Shown here: positions 17,229 through 25,846 of the stretch, in pieces | How positions within the stretch are numbered: position 1 is the first letter of the stretch | Layout of the letters: every line of letters begins with the position of its first letter | Source of the DNA: Herpetosiphon gulosus | GTDB taxonomy: Bacteria; Chloroflexota; Chloroflexia; Chloroflexales; Herpetosiphonaceae | Assembly: GCF_039545135.1 (NCBI RefSeq) | Contig: NZ_BAABRU010000019.1 | Location: 1 to 64,000, forward strand | Direction: 5' to 3' | DNA length: 64,000 nucleotides | Program-made: the position numbers and the translations under genes | The notes under the pieces: model-generated | The model's input: the letters and a program-made list of their open reading frames with translations, nothing else | Databases searched by the model: none | What the model was told of the DNA's origin: nothing

Positions 17229-18755
17229 GTGGAACAGCCAAATCCTTTGCGAGCAGGCTTACGAATTGCTCGCACCCCTGAAGCATGTACTGTGGTGATT
17301 TTCGGCGCGACCGGAGATCTCACTGCCCGTAAATTATTGCCTGCACTCTACAACCTCGCCCGTGAAGGCATGGTTCCGGCAGGCTTTTCGTTACTTGGCG
17401 TTGGCCGCCGCCCATGGAGCGACGATGATTTTCGCGCTGAAATGCGCAAAAGCGCCGAGCAATTCTCGCGAGTTCAGCCAATTAATGAAGAAGTTTGGCA
17501 AACATTTGCCGAAGGTTTGTTCTGGGTTGGCGGCGAATTTGGCGATCTCAACACCTACGAGCAAATTGCCAGCCGCCTCGAACACATCGATCAGCAACGT
17601 GGCACCGCTGGCAATCGTTTATTTTACTTGGCGATTCCGCCATCGTGGTTTGATGATGCGATTAGCAATTTGCAAAAGGTCAATCTGACCAACCAAAGCC
17701 ATGGCTGGTCGCGAATTATCGTTGAAAAGCCCTTTGGCCATGATCTCAGATCGGCCCAAGAACTCAACGATCTGGTCAGTCGTGCTTTTGATGAAAGCCA
17801 AGTCTATCGGATCGACCATTATCTGGGCAAAGAAACTGTCCAAAACCTGTTGGTGGCGCGTTTTGCCAACGCCATTTTCGAGCCAATCTGGAACCGCAAC
17901 TACATTGACCATGTGCAAATTACGGTTGCCGAAAGCCTTGGCATTGGCAGTCGAGCAGGGTTTTATGAGGAAGCTGGGGCATTGCGCGATATGATCACCA
18001 ATCATATGATGCAATTGCTGACCTTGACCGCCATGGAACCGCCGGTTGAATTCAATGAGCACGAAGTGCGCAGCGAAAAAGTCAAGGTGCTACATGCGAT
18101 TCGCCCGATGAGTGCCAATGATGTTGATCGCAATGCGCTGCGTGCTCAATACGATCATGGTACAATCAATGGCGATGAAGTGCCCAGTTACTTGGCAGAG
18201 AAAGGGGTCAACCCAACCTCACGCACACCCACATTCGTTGCACTCAAATTCGAGATCGACAATTGGCGCTGGGCGGGCGTACCATTCTACTTGCGCACTG
18301 GCAAACGGCTGGCAAAACGAGTCACCGAAATTGCGATTCAATTCAAAAAACCGCCGTTGCTGCTCTTCCCCGAAATTCGCGATGAAATTGAATCGAACGT
18401 TTTAGCCCTGCGCATTCAGCCCAACGAAGGCATCACCCTCAAATTTAGCGCCAAACAACCAGGCCAGCGCATGATTATCCATCCGGTTAATATGGATTTT
18501 CGCTATGGCTCGTCGTTTGGGGTAGCTGCGCCCGAAGCCTACGAACGCTTGTTGCTCGATGCAATGCTCGGCGACGCAACCCTGTTTACCCGCCGCGATG
18601 AGGTCGAAGCCCAATGGGCCTTGATGACTCCCATCCTTGAGCGCTGGGAAAACGACGGCGTTGAGCACTTGCCACGCTACGAAGCTGGCACATGGGGTCC
18701 AGAGGAATCTGATCAATTTATGCAACGTGATGGCCGTGAGTGGCGCAAATTGTAG
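17229..18755 (+). CDS. zwf: Glucose-6-phosphate 1-dehydrogenase
   Basis: Oxidises glucose 6-phosphate to 6-phosphogluconolactone with NADP, the first step of the oxidative pentose phosphate pathway. 508 residues. The nucleotide-binding FGATGDLTARKLLPALYNL is near residue 25, and the substrate-site RIDHYLGKE carries the catalytic His and Lys. The start is GTG 17229, preceded by AAGGAGG. It is the first gene of an operon with opcA (12 bases later) and pgl. Confidence 0.97.
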   Translation: MEQPNPLRAGLRIARTPEACTVVIFGATGDLTARKLLPALYNLAREGMVPAGFSLLGVGRRPWSDDDFRAEMRKSAEQFSRVQPINEEVWQTFAEGLFWVGGEFGDLNTYEQIASRLEHIDQQRGTAGNRLFYLAIPPSWFDDAISNLQKVNLTNQSHGWSRIIVEKPFGHDLRSAQELNDLVSRAFDESQVYRIDHYLGKETVQNLLVARFANAIFEPIWNRNYIDHVQITVAESLGIGSRAGFYEEAGALRDMITNHMMQLLTLTAMEPPVEFNEHEVRSEKVKVLHAIRPMSANDVDRNALRAQYDHGTINGDEVPSYLAEKGVNPTSRTPTFVALKFEIDNWRWAGVPFYLRTGKRLAKRVTEIAIQFKKPPLLLFPEIRDEIESNVLALRIQPNEGITLKFSAKQPGQRMIIHPVNMDFRYGSSFGVAAPEAYERLLLDAMLGDATLFTRRDEVEAQWALMTPILERWENDGVEHLPRYEAGTWGPEESDQFMQRDGREWRKL

Positions 18756-18767
18756 GAGGTGGCAACC

Positions 18768-19880
18768 ATGATGGGCGAAATTTCCAATAGCCCACGTCCA
18801 GCCAATGTTGCTGAGATTGAAGATCAACTGCGCGATTTGTGGCGTGAATTGGGCGAGCAGCATCGCGATGAAAATTATGTGATGACCCGCGTTTGTACCA
18901 TGACCGTGATTGGCTATGGGGCAAATCAAACCCTTGCCAAACGAGTACGCACCGCCTTGCCGCAAGTATTCGGTGTGCATCCATGTCGTGCAATTTTGAT
19001 CGAAACCGGCAACGAGGCCGAAGAACTCAGCGCATGGGTCAGCACCGTTTGTCAGCCAAGCAGCGAAGAGCACGAGCAAGTCTGTTGCGAACAAATTACC
19101 TTCTGTGTTGGTGAGCAAATGCGGCGACGTTTGCCTGGCACAGTTCTACCCTTGGTCGTTTCCGATTTGCCCTTGTTTGTCTGGTGGCCTGGCCCGTTGC
19201 ACCCTGCCAGCAATGTGCGTACCCAATTGTTTGCCCATGCCGATCGCTGGATTATGGATTCGGCAGATTTTCTCGACCCACTGCCCGATCTGGCACGTTT
19301 GCACAAGATGGTCATGAGCGACCAAACTGATGCCGTCAGCGATTTGACCTGGGCACGTTTAACTCCGTGGCGCACGGCGTTTGCCCAAATTTTCGATGCA
19401 ATGGCCATGCGTCCAGTGCTCGAAAACCTTAGCAGCATCAAGGTGACCACCGGCCGACATCAAGCAGCAGGCTTGCTAAGCATCGGCTGGATGGCAACCT
19501 GCCTTGATTGGCAGTTGATCAGCGCAAGCGGCAATAGTGAAACTTTGCTTTGCAATTTCAAACATCGCCATGGCACGGTTACGATCAGCATGCAAACCAG
19601 TGATCGAGCTGGCGAGGAAGTGCCATTTATCGAAGTACAGGCTGCCAAACATAAAGCTAGTATCACCGTGGGCCGCAGCAGCAACAAACAAGCTTTGCTA
19701 GCCAATGTGCATCTTGATGGCGAAACCCGTTGTCAGATGAGCGAACTGCCAAGACCCAGCGATAGCCTGTTGCTCTTGAATGAACTCAATATGTATAGTC
19801 ATGATCGAATTTATGAACGGGCTTTAGCGATTGTCGCCGCAATTGCTCAAGCAACCGATCCCCATGGAGCACATGTATGA
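18768..19880 (+). CDS. opcA: Glucose-6-phosphate dehydrogenase assembly protein OpcA
   Basis: An allosteric or assembly factor of glucose-6-phosphate dehydrogenase, known from cyanobacteria and actinobacteria and typically encoded beside zwf. 370 residues. The sequence shows the family pattern, including VVSDLPLFVWWPGPL and FADRWIMDSA-type motifs (here AHADRWIMDSADF). ATG 18768 was chosen because AGGAGG lies upstream and partly overlaps the alternative GTG at 18759. Its stop overlaps the pgl start (ATGA), so the two are translationally coupled. Confidence 0.9.
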   Translation: MMGEISNSPRPANVAEIEDQLRDLWRELGEQHRDENYVMTRVCTMTVIGYGANQTLAKRVRTALPQVFGVHPCRAILIETGNEAEELSAWVSTVCQPSSEEHEQVCCEQITFCVGEQMRRRLPGTVLPLVVSDLPLFVWWPGPLHPASNVRTQLFAHADRWIMDSADFLDPLPDLARLHKMVMSDQTDAVSDLTWARLTPWRTAFAQIFDAMAMRPVLENLSSIKVTTGRHQAAGLLSIGWMATCLDWQLISASGNSETLLCNFKHRHGTVTISMQTSDRAGEEVPFIEVQAAKHKASITVGRSSNKQALLANVHLDGETRCQMSELPRPSDSLLLLNELNMYSHDRIYERALAIVAAIAQATDPHGAHV

Positions 19881-20599
19881 CGCTTCAGATTGCCCCAAGC
19901 CGCGAGGAACTGATGATCCTTGCGGCTGATCGGCTGGTAGCCGAGGCTCAAACCGCCATCGCTCAACGTGGCCGCTGGACAATCGCGCTTTCGGGTGGCT
20001 CCACTCCCAAAGCGTTGTTTGAATTATTAGCCAGCCCACGCTACATTAATCAGATTCTTTGGGGGCGCTGTTTTTTATTTTGGGGCGATGAGCGCTGCGT
20101 CGGGCCTGACGATGCTCAAAGCAACTATCGCATGACCAAAATCGCCTTGATCGATCATATTCCGATTCCGGTGGGCAATGTATTGCGGATTCGCGGTGAG
20201 CTAGCGCCGGAAAGTGCTGCCAGCCTATATGCTCATGAAATCAAGCGTATTTTTGGGTTAACTGAAGGCCAATTTCCCCAATTCGACACCATGCTGCTTG
20301 GTTTAGGCAACGATGGACATACCGCATCGCTCTTTCCAGCAAGCGATATTTTGGGTCGCAACGATGTGTTGGTGGCCGAAACATGGGTCGCCAAACTCAA
20401 ACAATATCGCATCTCACTGACTGCGCCCGTGATCAACAACGCCCATAGCAAAATATTTTTGGCGGCGGGTGAGGATAAAGCCGGAGTCATTCGCGAACTG
20501 ATCGAACAAACTGGAGCTTATCAAAGTTATCCCGCCAGCTTGATCAACAACGCCGAATGGCTGCTCGACCAAGCAGCGGCTAGCCAACTGCAACATTAA
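19877..20599 (+). CDS. pgl: 6-phosphogluconolactonase
   Basis: Hydrolyses 6-phosphogluconolactone to 6-phosphogluconate, completing the zwf-opcA-pgl operon. 240 residues, DevB type: IALSGGSTPKALFELLA, FWGDERCVGPDDAQSNYRM and LGLGNDGHTASLFP are family signatures. It overlaps opcA by four bases. No gnd is visible in the window. Confidence 0.95.
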   Translation: MTLQIAPSREELMILAADRLVAEAQTAIAQRGRWTIALSGGSTPKALFELLASPRYINQILWGRCFLFWGDERCVGPDDAQSNYRMTKIALIDHIPIPVGNVLRIRGELAPESAASLYAHEIKRIFGLTEGQFPQFDTMLLGLGNDGHTASLFPASDILGRNDVLVAETWVAKLKQYRISLTAPVINNAHSKIFLAAGEDKAGVIRELIEQTGAYQSYPASLINNAEWLLDQAAASQLQH

Positions 20600-20664
20600 C
20601 GAATCGTTAACAGATTTTCGTGGCACAATACTAGGCATGCACCATAGCATCGAAAGGAATGTTC

Positions 20665-21531
20665 ATGACTGACCATCGACCAACCATTATGCTTGTGCAT
20701 GCCCACCCTGATGATGAAGTGATTTCAACAGGCGGCATTGCGCTGAAGTATCACGAGCAAGGAGCACGGGTTGTTTTAGTGACGTGTACCCGTGGCGAAG
20801 AAGGCGAAATTGTTGATGCTGAATTGAATACGCCTGAGAATAAAGCGCGATTGGCCGAAATTCGCGACATAGAGCTAGCACGAGCGATTGCGCTACTCAA
20901 TATCACTGATTTTCATCAGTTGGCCTACCGCGATTCAGGTATGATCAACACGCCACCCAACGAGCATCCAGAATCGTTCAACAAGGCCGATTTACAAGCT
21001 GCCACGGCGCGGTTGGTAGCCTTGGTACGCCAATATCAACCAGATGTGTTGATCAGTTACGATGAAAATGGCAGTTATGGGCATCCCGACCACATTATGG
21101 CCCATAAAATCACGGTTGCAGCTTTTCATGCTGCTGGCGACCCCAGCCAATTTCCTGAGGCTGGGCCAGTGTGGGAACCGAAAAAACTCTATTACACCGC
21201 CTATCGCCGCTCGATTTGGCGCAAAGCTTGGGAATATATGCAAGCCCGTGGCGAGAAAACCCCGCTTGATAATCCCGAAGCAGATCTTTCGCGGTATGTT
21301 GATGATCCTCGTACTACGACTGCAATTGAAATTGGCCAATATTTACCAATCAAATTACAATCGTTGCTAGAACATCGCACCCAAATTGGGCCAACATGGG
21401 GCTTTTTGAGCTTGCCAGAGGAGTTACGTGGCGAGTTACTGAGCCATGAACATTTTGCCCTGATCGAATCGCGGGTAAGTTTGCCTGAACACGAAGACTT
21501 TGAAACCGATCTGTTGCTTGGAATTAGATAA
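20665..21531 (+). CDS. PIG-L/LmbE-family zinc-dependent deacetylase
   Basis: 288 residues. The metal-binding AHPDDE motif is at about residue 12 and the second HPDH motif lies near residue 140, as in MshB/Mca and BshB. These enzymes remove N-acetyl groups from sugar conjugates such as thiol cofactors. The WEPKKLYYTAYRRSIW stretch resembles the MshB/Mca group more than short LmbE proteins. No other thiol-cofactor gene is nearby, so the substrate is open. ATG 20665 has AAAGGA six bases upstream, better than ATG 20659. Confidence 0.85.
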   Translation: MTDHRPTIMLVHAHPDDEVISTGGIALKYHEQGARVVLVTCTRGEEGEIVDAELNTPENKARLAEIRDIELARAIALLNITDFHQLAYRDSGMINTPPNEHPESFNKADLQAATARLVALVRQYQPDVLISYDENGSYGHPDHIMAHKITVAAFHAAGDPSQFPEAGPVWEPKKLYYTAYRRSIWRKAWEYMQARGEKTPLDNPEADLSRYVDDPRTTTAIEIGQYLPIKLQSLLEHRTQIGPTWGFLSLPEELRGELLSHEHFALIESRVSLPEHEDFETDLLLGIR

Positions 21532-21604
21532 TTCCCTTATCCTCCAGAAAGCTGATCTTTCAAGGATTGATTTTAACAATCATCGTTGATCATCACCCTT
21601 CCGT

Positions 21605-21646
21605 CCCGCCTCGAGGCGGGAAACGCAGGGGGCTTTAACCCCCTGC
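21605..21646. repeat. Two adjacent GC-rich palindromes (REP-like element)
   Basis: CCCGCCTCGAGGCGGG at 21605-21620 is a perfect palindrome. Four bases later GCAGGGGG (21625-21632) pairs with CCCCCTGC (21639-21646) around CTTTAA. They lie between converging genes and resemble repetitive extragenic palindromes. They may also act as a terminator. Confidence 0.6.
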
Positions 21647-21780
21647 TCCCCCTCAAGCACAATTTGTGGCAATCCAGCATCCAAGCATAAACTAGGATAG
21701 TATTTGGTTCCGAATAGAACCTGCCCCTTGAACGTAGATCCCTCAGCCAGAATATGAAAGATAGGTTGGGGCGAGGGAAC

Positions 21781-22527
21781 TCAGTAGCTTGCCCAACGCT
21801 CTTTGGGCCAATAAGTAAACCACGCCTTGCCAATGACATATTCGAGCGGCAATGGCCCCCAACGCCGTGAATCGCTGCTAAATGGTCGATTATCGCCCAT
21901 CACAAATAAATGACCCTCGGGCACAACCAACTCACAGTGTGTATCACAAAGCGTATCAACCTCGCCAATATAATCCTCGGTTAATTGCTGCTCGTTGACC
22001 CAAACCTTGCCCTCGCGAATTTTGATTGTATCGCCGCCAACCCCAATTACCCGCTTGATGTAATCTTTATCGGGCAAATCATGGGCGGCTGGTGGAGCCA
22101 AAAACACAATAATATCGCCACGTTCAGGAGGATGCAGCAAATACAGGAATTTTTTGGGCAACTCAGCTTGGCTAGGCCACAAACGTAGCGGAGCATTCAA
22201 ATCGAGATGGGCATAAATTGCTTTGTTGACCAAGACATATTGCTTGGTTTGCATGGTTGGCTCCATGCTTGTGCCTTCGATTTGAAAATTCTGAATCAAG
22301 CTACGCAAGATCAAAAAGCTCAAAATCAAGCTGGCCACCATGTGCCACGAACGGCGTAAGCGTGGCCGTTGAGGCACTGGAGTTGGGACAGGCGGTGCAG
22401 GCAACGGCACTTGCGATTGCTCCAACCAAGCAATTTCTTCGGCACTTGGCGCAGTAACTGGCAGCGGTTGAGTCTGATCAAGCGCCAAGCGGGTGGTTTT
22501 TACCTCGGATTGTTCGAAATCGTTCAT
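21781..22527 (-). CDS. lepB: Signal peptidase I (second of tandem pair)
   Basis: A membrane protease that removes signal peptides. 248 residues. One membrane anchor (MVASLILSFLILRSLI) is followed by the catalytic Ser in IEGTSMEPTM, the catalytic Lys in DYIKRVIG and the conserved MGDNRPFSSDSR. ATG 22527 was chosen because it overlaps the TGA of the upstream paralogue (ATGA). The longer frame to 22599 would run inside that gene. Confidence 0.92.
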   Translation of the reverse strand: MNDFEQSEVKTTRLALDQTQPLPVTAPSAEEIAWLEQSQVPLPAPPVPTPVPQRPRLRRSWHMVASLILSFLILRSLIQNFQIEGTSMEPTMQTKQYVLVNKAIYAHLDLNAPLRLWPSQAELPKKFLYLLHPPERGDIIVFLAPPAAHDLPDKDYIKRVIGVGGDTIKIREGKVWVNEQQLTEDYIGEVDTLCDTHCELVVPEGHLFVMGDNRPFSSDSRRWGPLPLEYVIGKAWFTYWPKERWASY

Positions 22528-23312
22528 TGGCCCGTTGGTGCTGCATAACTGGGCGTTTGCACAACACCCCAATCTTCTTTGGGCCAATACGAAAGCCAAG
22601 CTTTGCCAATCACGTTATCTAAGGGCAATGGCCCCCATTCGCGTGAGTCGCTGCTGTTATTGCGATTATCGCCCATCACAAAAACATGGCCAGCTGGAAT
22701 ATCAACGCTACAGGTCGAGGCATAACCTTTACAACTGGTTTGGGTACCAGCATCAAGATATTCCGATTCATCGAGCAGTTGGTCGTTGACATAGACTTGA
22801 CCATCAAGCAAGGTAACTTTATCGCCCTCGATCCCAATCACCCGTTTAATATAATCTTTGTTAGGTTCATCGTGGGCCGATTCTGGAGCCAAAAACACCA
22901 CAATATCGCCTTGCTGCGGCTTGCGGAAGGGATAAACCACATTTTGCTCAAGATCACCACGACCTGGTAATAGCCGTAACGGCGCATTTAGGTCAAAGTG
23001 CATATATAAAGCTTTATTAACCAAAATATACTGCTGATCGTGCATGGTTGGGAACATACTCGAACCCTCGATGCGAAAATTCTGCAACAAGCCACGCACA
23101 ATAAAAAAGACCAAAAGCACAAAAACGACCGTCTCGATAATCTCTTTGACGACCGACCAGCCGCGACGTTGGGGAACGGTTTCGGCAGCCGCTTCCTCTA
23201 AATCCAGCGGTTCTTCTGGTGGTGGGGCTGGCTCAAGCCTGGTTGGTTTTAATGGATTTGGATCATGTTGAGCAGCTTGTTCAAGCCGATCCCGTAGCGG
23301 TGTTGAACTCAT
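22524..23312 (-). CDS. lepB: Signal peptidase I (first of tandem pair)
   Basis: 262 residues. It has a Pro/Glu-rich cytoplasmic N-terminus, one membrane segment (IVFVLLVFFIVRGLLQNF region), catalytic Ser in IEGSSMFPTM, catalytic Lys in DYIKRVIG and the MGDNRNNSSDSREWG motif. ATG 23312 follows AGGA by seven bases. Together with its downstream paralogue this gives two intact enzymes in one operon, as in bacteria with heavy protein export. An extended -10 (TGCTATAAT, minus strand 23360-23352) lies upstream. Confidence 0.92.
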   Translation of the reverse strand: MSSTPLRDRLEQAAQHDPNPLKPTRLEPAPPPEEPLDLEEAAAETVPQRRGWSVVKEIIETVVFVLLVFFIVRGLLQNFRIEGSSMFPTMHDQQYILVNKALYMHFDLNAPLRLLPGRGDLEQNVVYPFRKPQQGDIVVFLAPESAHDEPNKDYIKRVIGIEGDKVTLLDGQVYVNDQLLDESEYLDAGTQTSCKGYASTCSVDIPAGHVFVMGDNRNNSSDSREWGPLPLDNVIGKAWLSYWPKEDWGVVQTPSYAAPTGQ

Positions 23313-23725
23313 TGAATTATCCTTACACCCTGAATTATGTCGCTGCGCGGCATTATAGCATACCAACTTTGGCCAAACCTGCCCTAGAAGTCTTGATTTT
23401 AATTGACCAAACTGGGGATTGATGATCTAGTATGCCGCGAAGCCTAATTGCTGTCAATTTAAAGCAAAGCCCATACCGTCAATCAGTCCATGTTAACGAT
23501 TCCAAGCCGTTTACAGCTGATAGGCAACTGATCAACGGCTGATACCCACCAATGGTTCCTGCGGCATAGCTTTCTCTCAGCATACCATAACCCAAATCTT
23601 TCCAAGCAGTTGTTAATCTAGTGCTAATCCTACACCCCAAGCCGCAAACTCCATCGTGAGATTGACATGGCTAGCCGCAAAAATGTGCTATCATCAAGGT
23701 TGGCACCACTTACGAGAACTCTGCT
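23313..23725. other. Intergenic region with two divergent promoters
   Basis: Minus strand: extended -10 TGCTATAAT at 23360-23352 for the signal peptidases. Plus strand: TTGACA at 23662-23667 and an extended -10 TGCTATCAT at 23686-23694 before tilS, with a spacing of 21 that is long for this pair. The rest (23400-23650) shows no gene or strong hairpin. Confidence 0.5.
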
Positions 23726-25186
23726 ATGTCCCAACTACTCGACATTGAAACAACCCTCATCCGCGATGGTCGCCTCGCCTCGGCAGCATGTTTGGTGGTG
23801 GCGGTTTCAGGTGGCCCGGATTCATTAGCCTTGCTGCATCGGCTGACGGCCTTGGCCACCCCCTATGGCTGGCGTTTGCATGTGGCCCATCTTGATCATG
23901 GCTTGCGCGGCGAGCAATCAGCTGCTGAGGCCGCTTTTGTGGCCGAAATCGCCGCCGATTGGGGCTTAACTGCCACAATTGAGCTGCGCGATGTTGACCA
24001 CGTTGCCAAACAATATCATGTGGGCTTGCCTGCTGCCGCCCGAGCGACGCGCTATCGTTTCTTGGCCGAGGTCGCTTTGCAACAACAAGCCGATGCGGTG
24101 GTGCTCGGCCATCAATCCGATGATCAAGCGGAAACGGTGTTGTTGCATGTGTTGCGGGGCACCGGCCCAAGTGGCTTGAGCGCCATGCGCCCACGCACCG
24201 AGTGGGTTGGCTGGCGAGTTACCGCTGGAATGCCGCATCAAGCAGTTGGTCCAGCCTTGATTCGGCCCATGCTCAATATTACCCGCGACGAAATTGAGGC
24301 CTATTGCGATGAACAGCAATTGGAGCCACGCCGCGACCCTACCAATAATTCGCTGGAATATACACGGGGCCGCATTCGCCACCAACTATTACCATTACTG
24401 GGCGAATACAATGCTAAAGTTGTTTCGGCCTTGGCGCGAACGGCGCGTTTGGCGGCAATTGAAACCGACTACATGCAAAGCGAGCTTGATCGTCAATGGC
24501 AACATTTAATTGAGTTTGAACCTGGGGCAATTACCTTTCATCGTGAGCAATGGAATCAGATGCATCCGGCTTTGCAGCGCCATGCAATTCGCCGCGCGGT
24601 TTATTTATTGCGGCCTGAGCGCGACGAATTAACATCCTCGCAGCTTGACCATGCGTTAAGTGCCATGAACAGCTTGCAACTGTTTTGCCAAATGCCGCAT
24701 AATTTGGTCTTGCATCGCAAGCCACATGGCTGGACAATGACCGTAGCCACAACCATGCAGCCAACCAATGACGAACCGCAATTGAGCATCGATGAGTGGC
24801 CGCTTAATCAACAAGGCATGACTCCGCTGCCCGATGAACGTTGGCGGGTGATTATGGAGCTGATGCCCAGCCGCCCTGAATATAATCTTTCGCGCTGGCA
24901 AGGCTTGCTCGATGCCGATGCAATTCAGGGCAAATTGATGTTACGTCAACGTCGCCCAGGCGATCGCATGCGGCCAGCGGGAGGCATTGGCTCACGTCGC
25001 ATCCAAGATATTATGGTTGATATGCGTTTGCCGCGCGAACTACGTGCCCAATGGCCATTATTCGTTGATGATCTTGGGATTCTTTGGATTCCTGGCTTGC
25101 TAATGGCCGAACATGCCCACCCAACGCCAGAAACAACCAACTTTTTGCTCATAACTTTGGAGGATACTCACGCCGATGCATCCTGA
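23726..25186 (+). CDS. tilS: tRNA(Ile)-lysidine synthase
   Basis: Ligates lysine to C34 of the CAU-anticodon tRNA(Ile), changing its reading from AUG to AUA. 486 residues. The PP-loop VAVSGGPDSLALLH is at about residue 26, LDHGLRGEQSAAEA and LGHQSDDQAETVLLHVLRGTG follow, and the C-terminal domain (LRQRRPGDRMRPAGG) is present. It overlaps hpt by 11 bases. The tilS-hpt-ftsH order is widely conserved. Confidence 0.96.
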   Translation: MSQLLDIETTLIRDGRLASAACLVVAVSGGPDSLALLHRLTALATPYGWRLHVAHLDHGLRGEQSAAEAAFVAEIAADWGLTATIELRDVDHVAKQYHVGLPAAARATRYRFLAEVALQQQADAVVLGHQSDDQAETVLLHVLRGTGPSGLSAMRPRTEWVGWRVTAGMPHQAVGPALIRPMLNITRDEIEAYCDEQQLEPRRDPTNNSLEYTRGRIRHQLLPLLGEYNAKVVSALARTARLAAIETDYMQSELDRQWQHLIEFEPGAITFHREQWNQMHPALQRHAIRRAVYLLRPERDELTSSQLDHALSAMNSLQLFCQMPHNLVLHRKPHGWTMTVATTMQPTNDEPQLSIDEWPLNQQGMTPLPDERWRVIMELMPSRPEYNLSRWQGLLDADAIQGKLMLRQRRPGDRMRPAGGIGSRRIQDIMVDMRLPRELRAQWPLFVDDLGILWIPGLLMAEHAHPTPETTNFLLITLEDTHADAS

Positions 25187-25718
25187 TCTTGAGCGGGTAT
25201 TAATCGATACCGCAACACTCCAAAACCGCGTCCAAGCGCTTGGCACAGCAATTGCCCAAGCCACGGTTAACGCACCCGAGTTAGTGTTAGTTGGCATCTT
25301 AAAAGGGTCGTTGATCTTTATGGCCGATCTGATGCGCTCGATCGGGCGCGAGGTTTGCTACGATTGCATTGCAGTTTCATCGTATGGAGCCAGCACCGAA
25401 AGCAGCGGCGTAGTTCGTTTAAACAAAGACCTCGACCTTGATATCGCTGGCAAGCATGTGATCATCGTCGAAGATATTATTGATAGTGGCCTGACATTAA
25501 AGTATGTACATGATCTACTGTTGCGGCGTAACCCAGCCGCTTTAGAGATTTGTGCCCTGCTGAATAAACCTGAACGGCGCAACGTCAATGTGCAGGTTGA
25601 TTACCGTGGTTTCGACATTCCCAACGAATTTGTTGTGGGATACGGACTAGACTATGCTGAACGCTACCGCAATTTGCCCTATATTGGGGTGTTAAGCCCA
25701 CGTGTTTATACACATTAA
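25176..25718 (+). CDS. hpt: Hypoxanthine phosphoribosyltransferase
   Basis: Purine salvage: makes IMP (and GMP) from hypoxanthine or guanine and PRPP. 180 residues. The PRPP-binding motif is VIIVEDIIDSGLTL, the flexible loop VSSYGASTESSG, and the late FVVGYGLDYAERYRNLPYIG is typical. ATG 25176 lies in the end of tilS, with GGAGG upstream. Confidence 0.96.
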   Translation: MHPDLERVLIDTATLQNRVQALGTAIAQATVNAPELVLVGILKGSLIFMADLMRSIGREVCYDCIAVSSYGASTESSGVVRLNKDLDLDIAGKHVIIVEDIIDSGLTLKYVHDLLLRRNPAALEICALLNKPERRNVNVQVDYRGFDIPNEFVVGYGLDYAERYRNLPYIGVLSPRVYTH

Positions 25719-25741
25719 CACTTTACTAATGGGCATTTCCC

Positions 25742-25805
25742 TTGCTAGGTAGGTAGCGCTTTGGTATAATTTTAGAAGGTCGCTGTACTCCGCATGGAGT
25801 GCAGC
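25742..25805 (+). promoter_or_regulatory. ftsH promoter and leader hairpin
   Basis: TTGCTA (25742-25747), 17-base spacer, TATAAT (25765-25770), with TGG just upstream making an extended -10. The expected start is near 25777. A 10-bp hairpin (25782-25791 with 25796-25805, loop GCAT, one G-U pair) opens the leader. Confidence 0.7.
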
Positions 25806-25846
25806 AAAATTTTATGAGCGTGTACGCACGTTCAGGAGATACTGCG

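Noticed and set aside
18402-19118. Long minus-strand open frame (238 codons) across zwf and opcA
   Set aside because: Antisense to two certain genes of one operon; no start signal.
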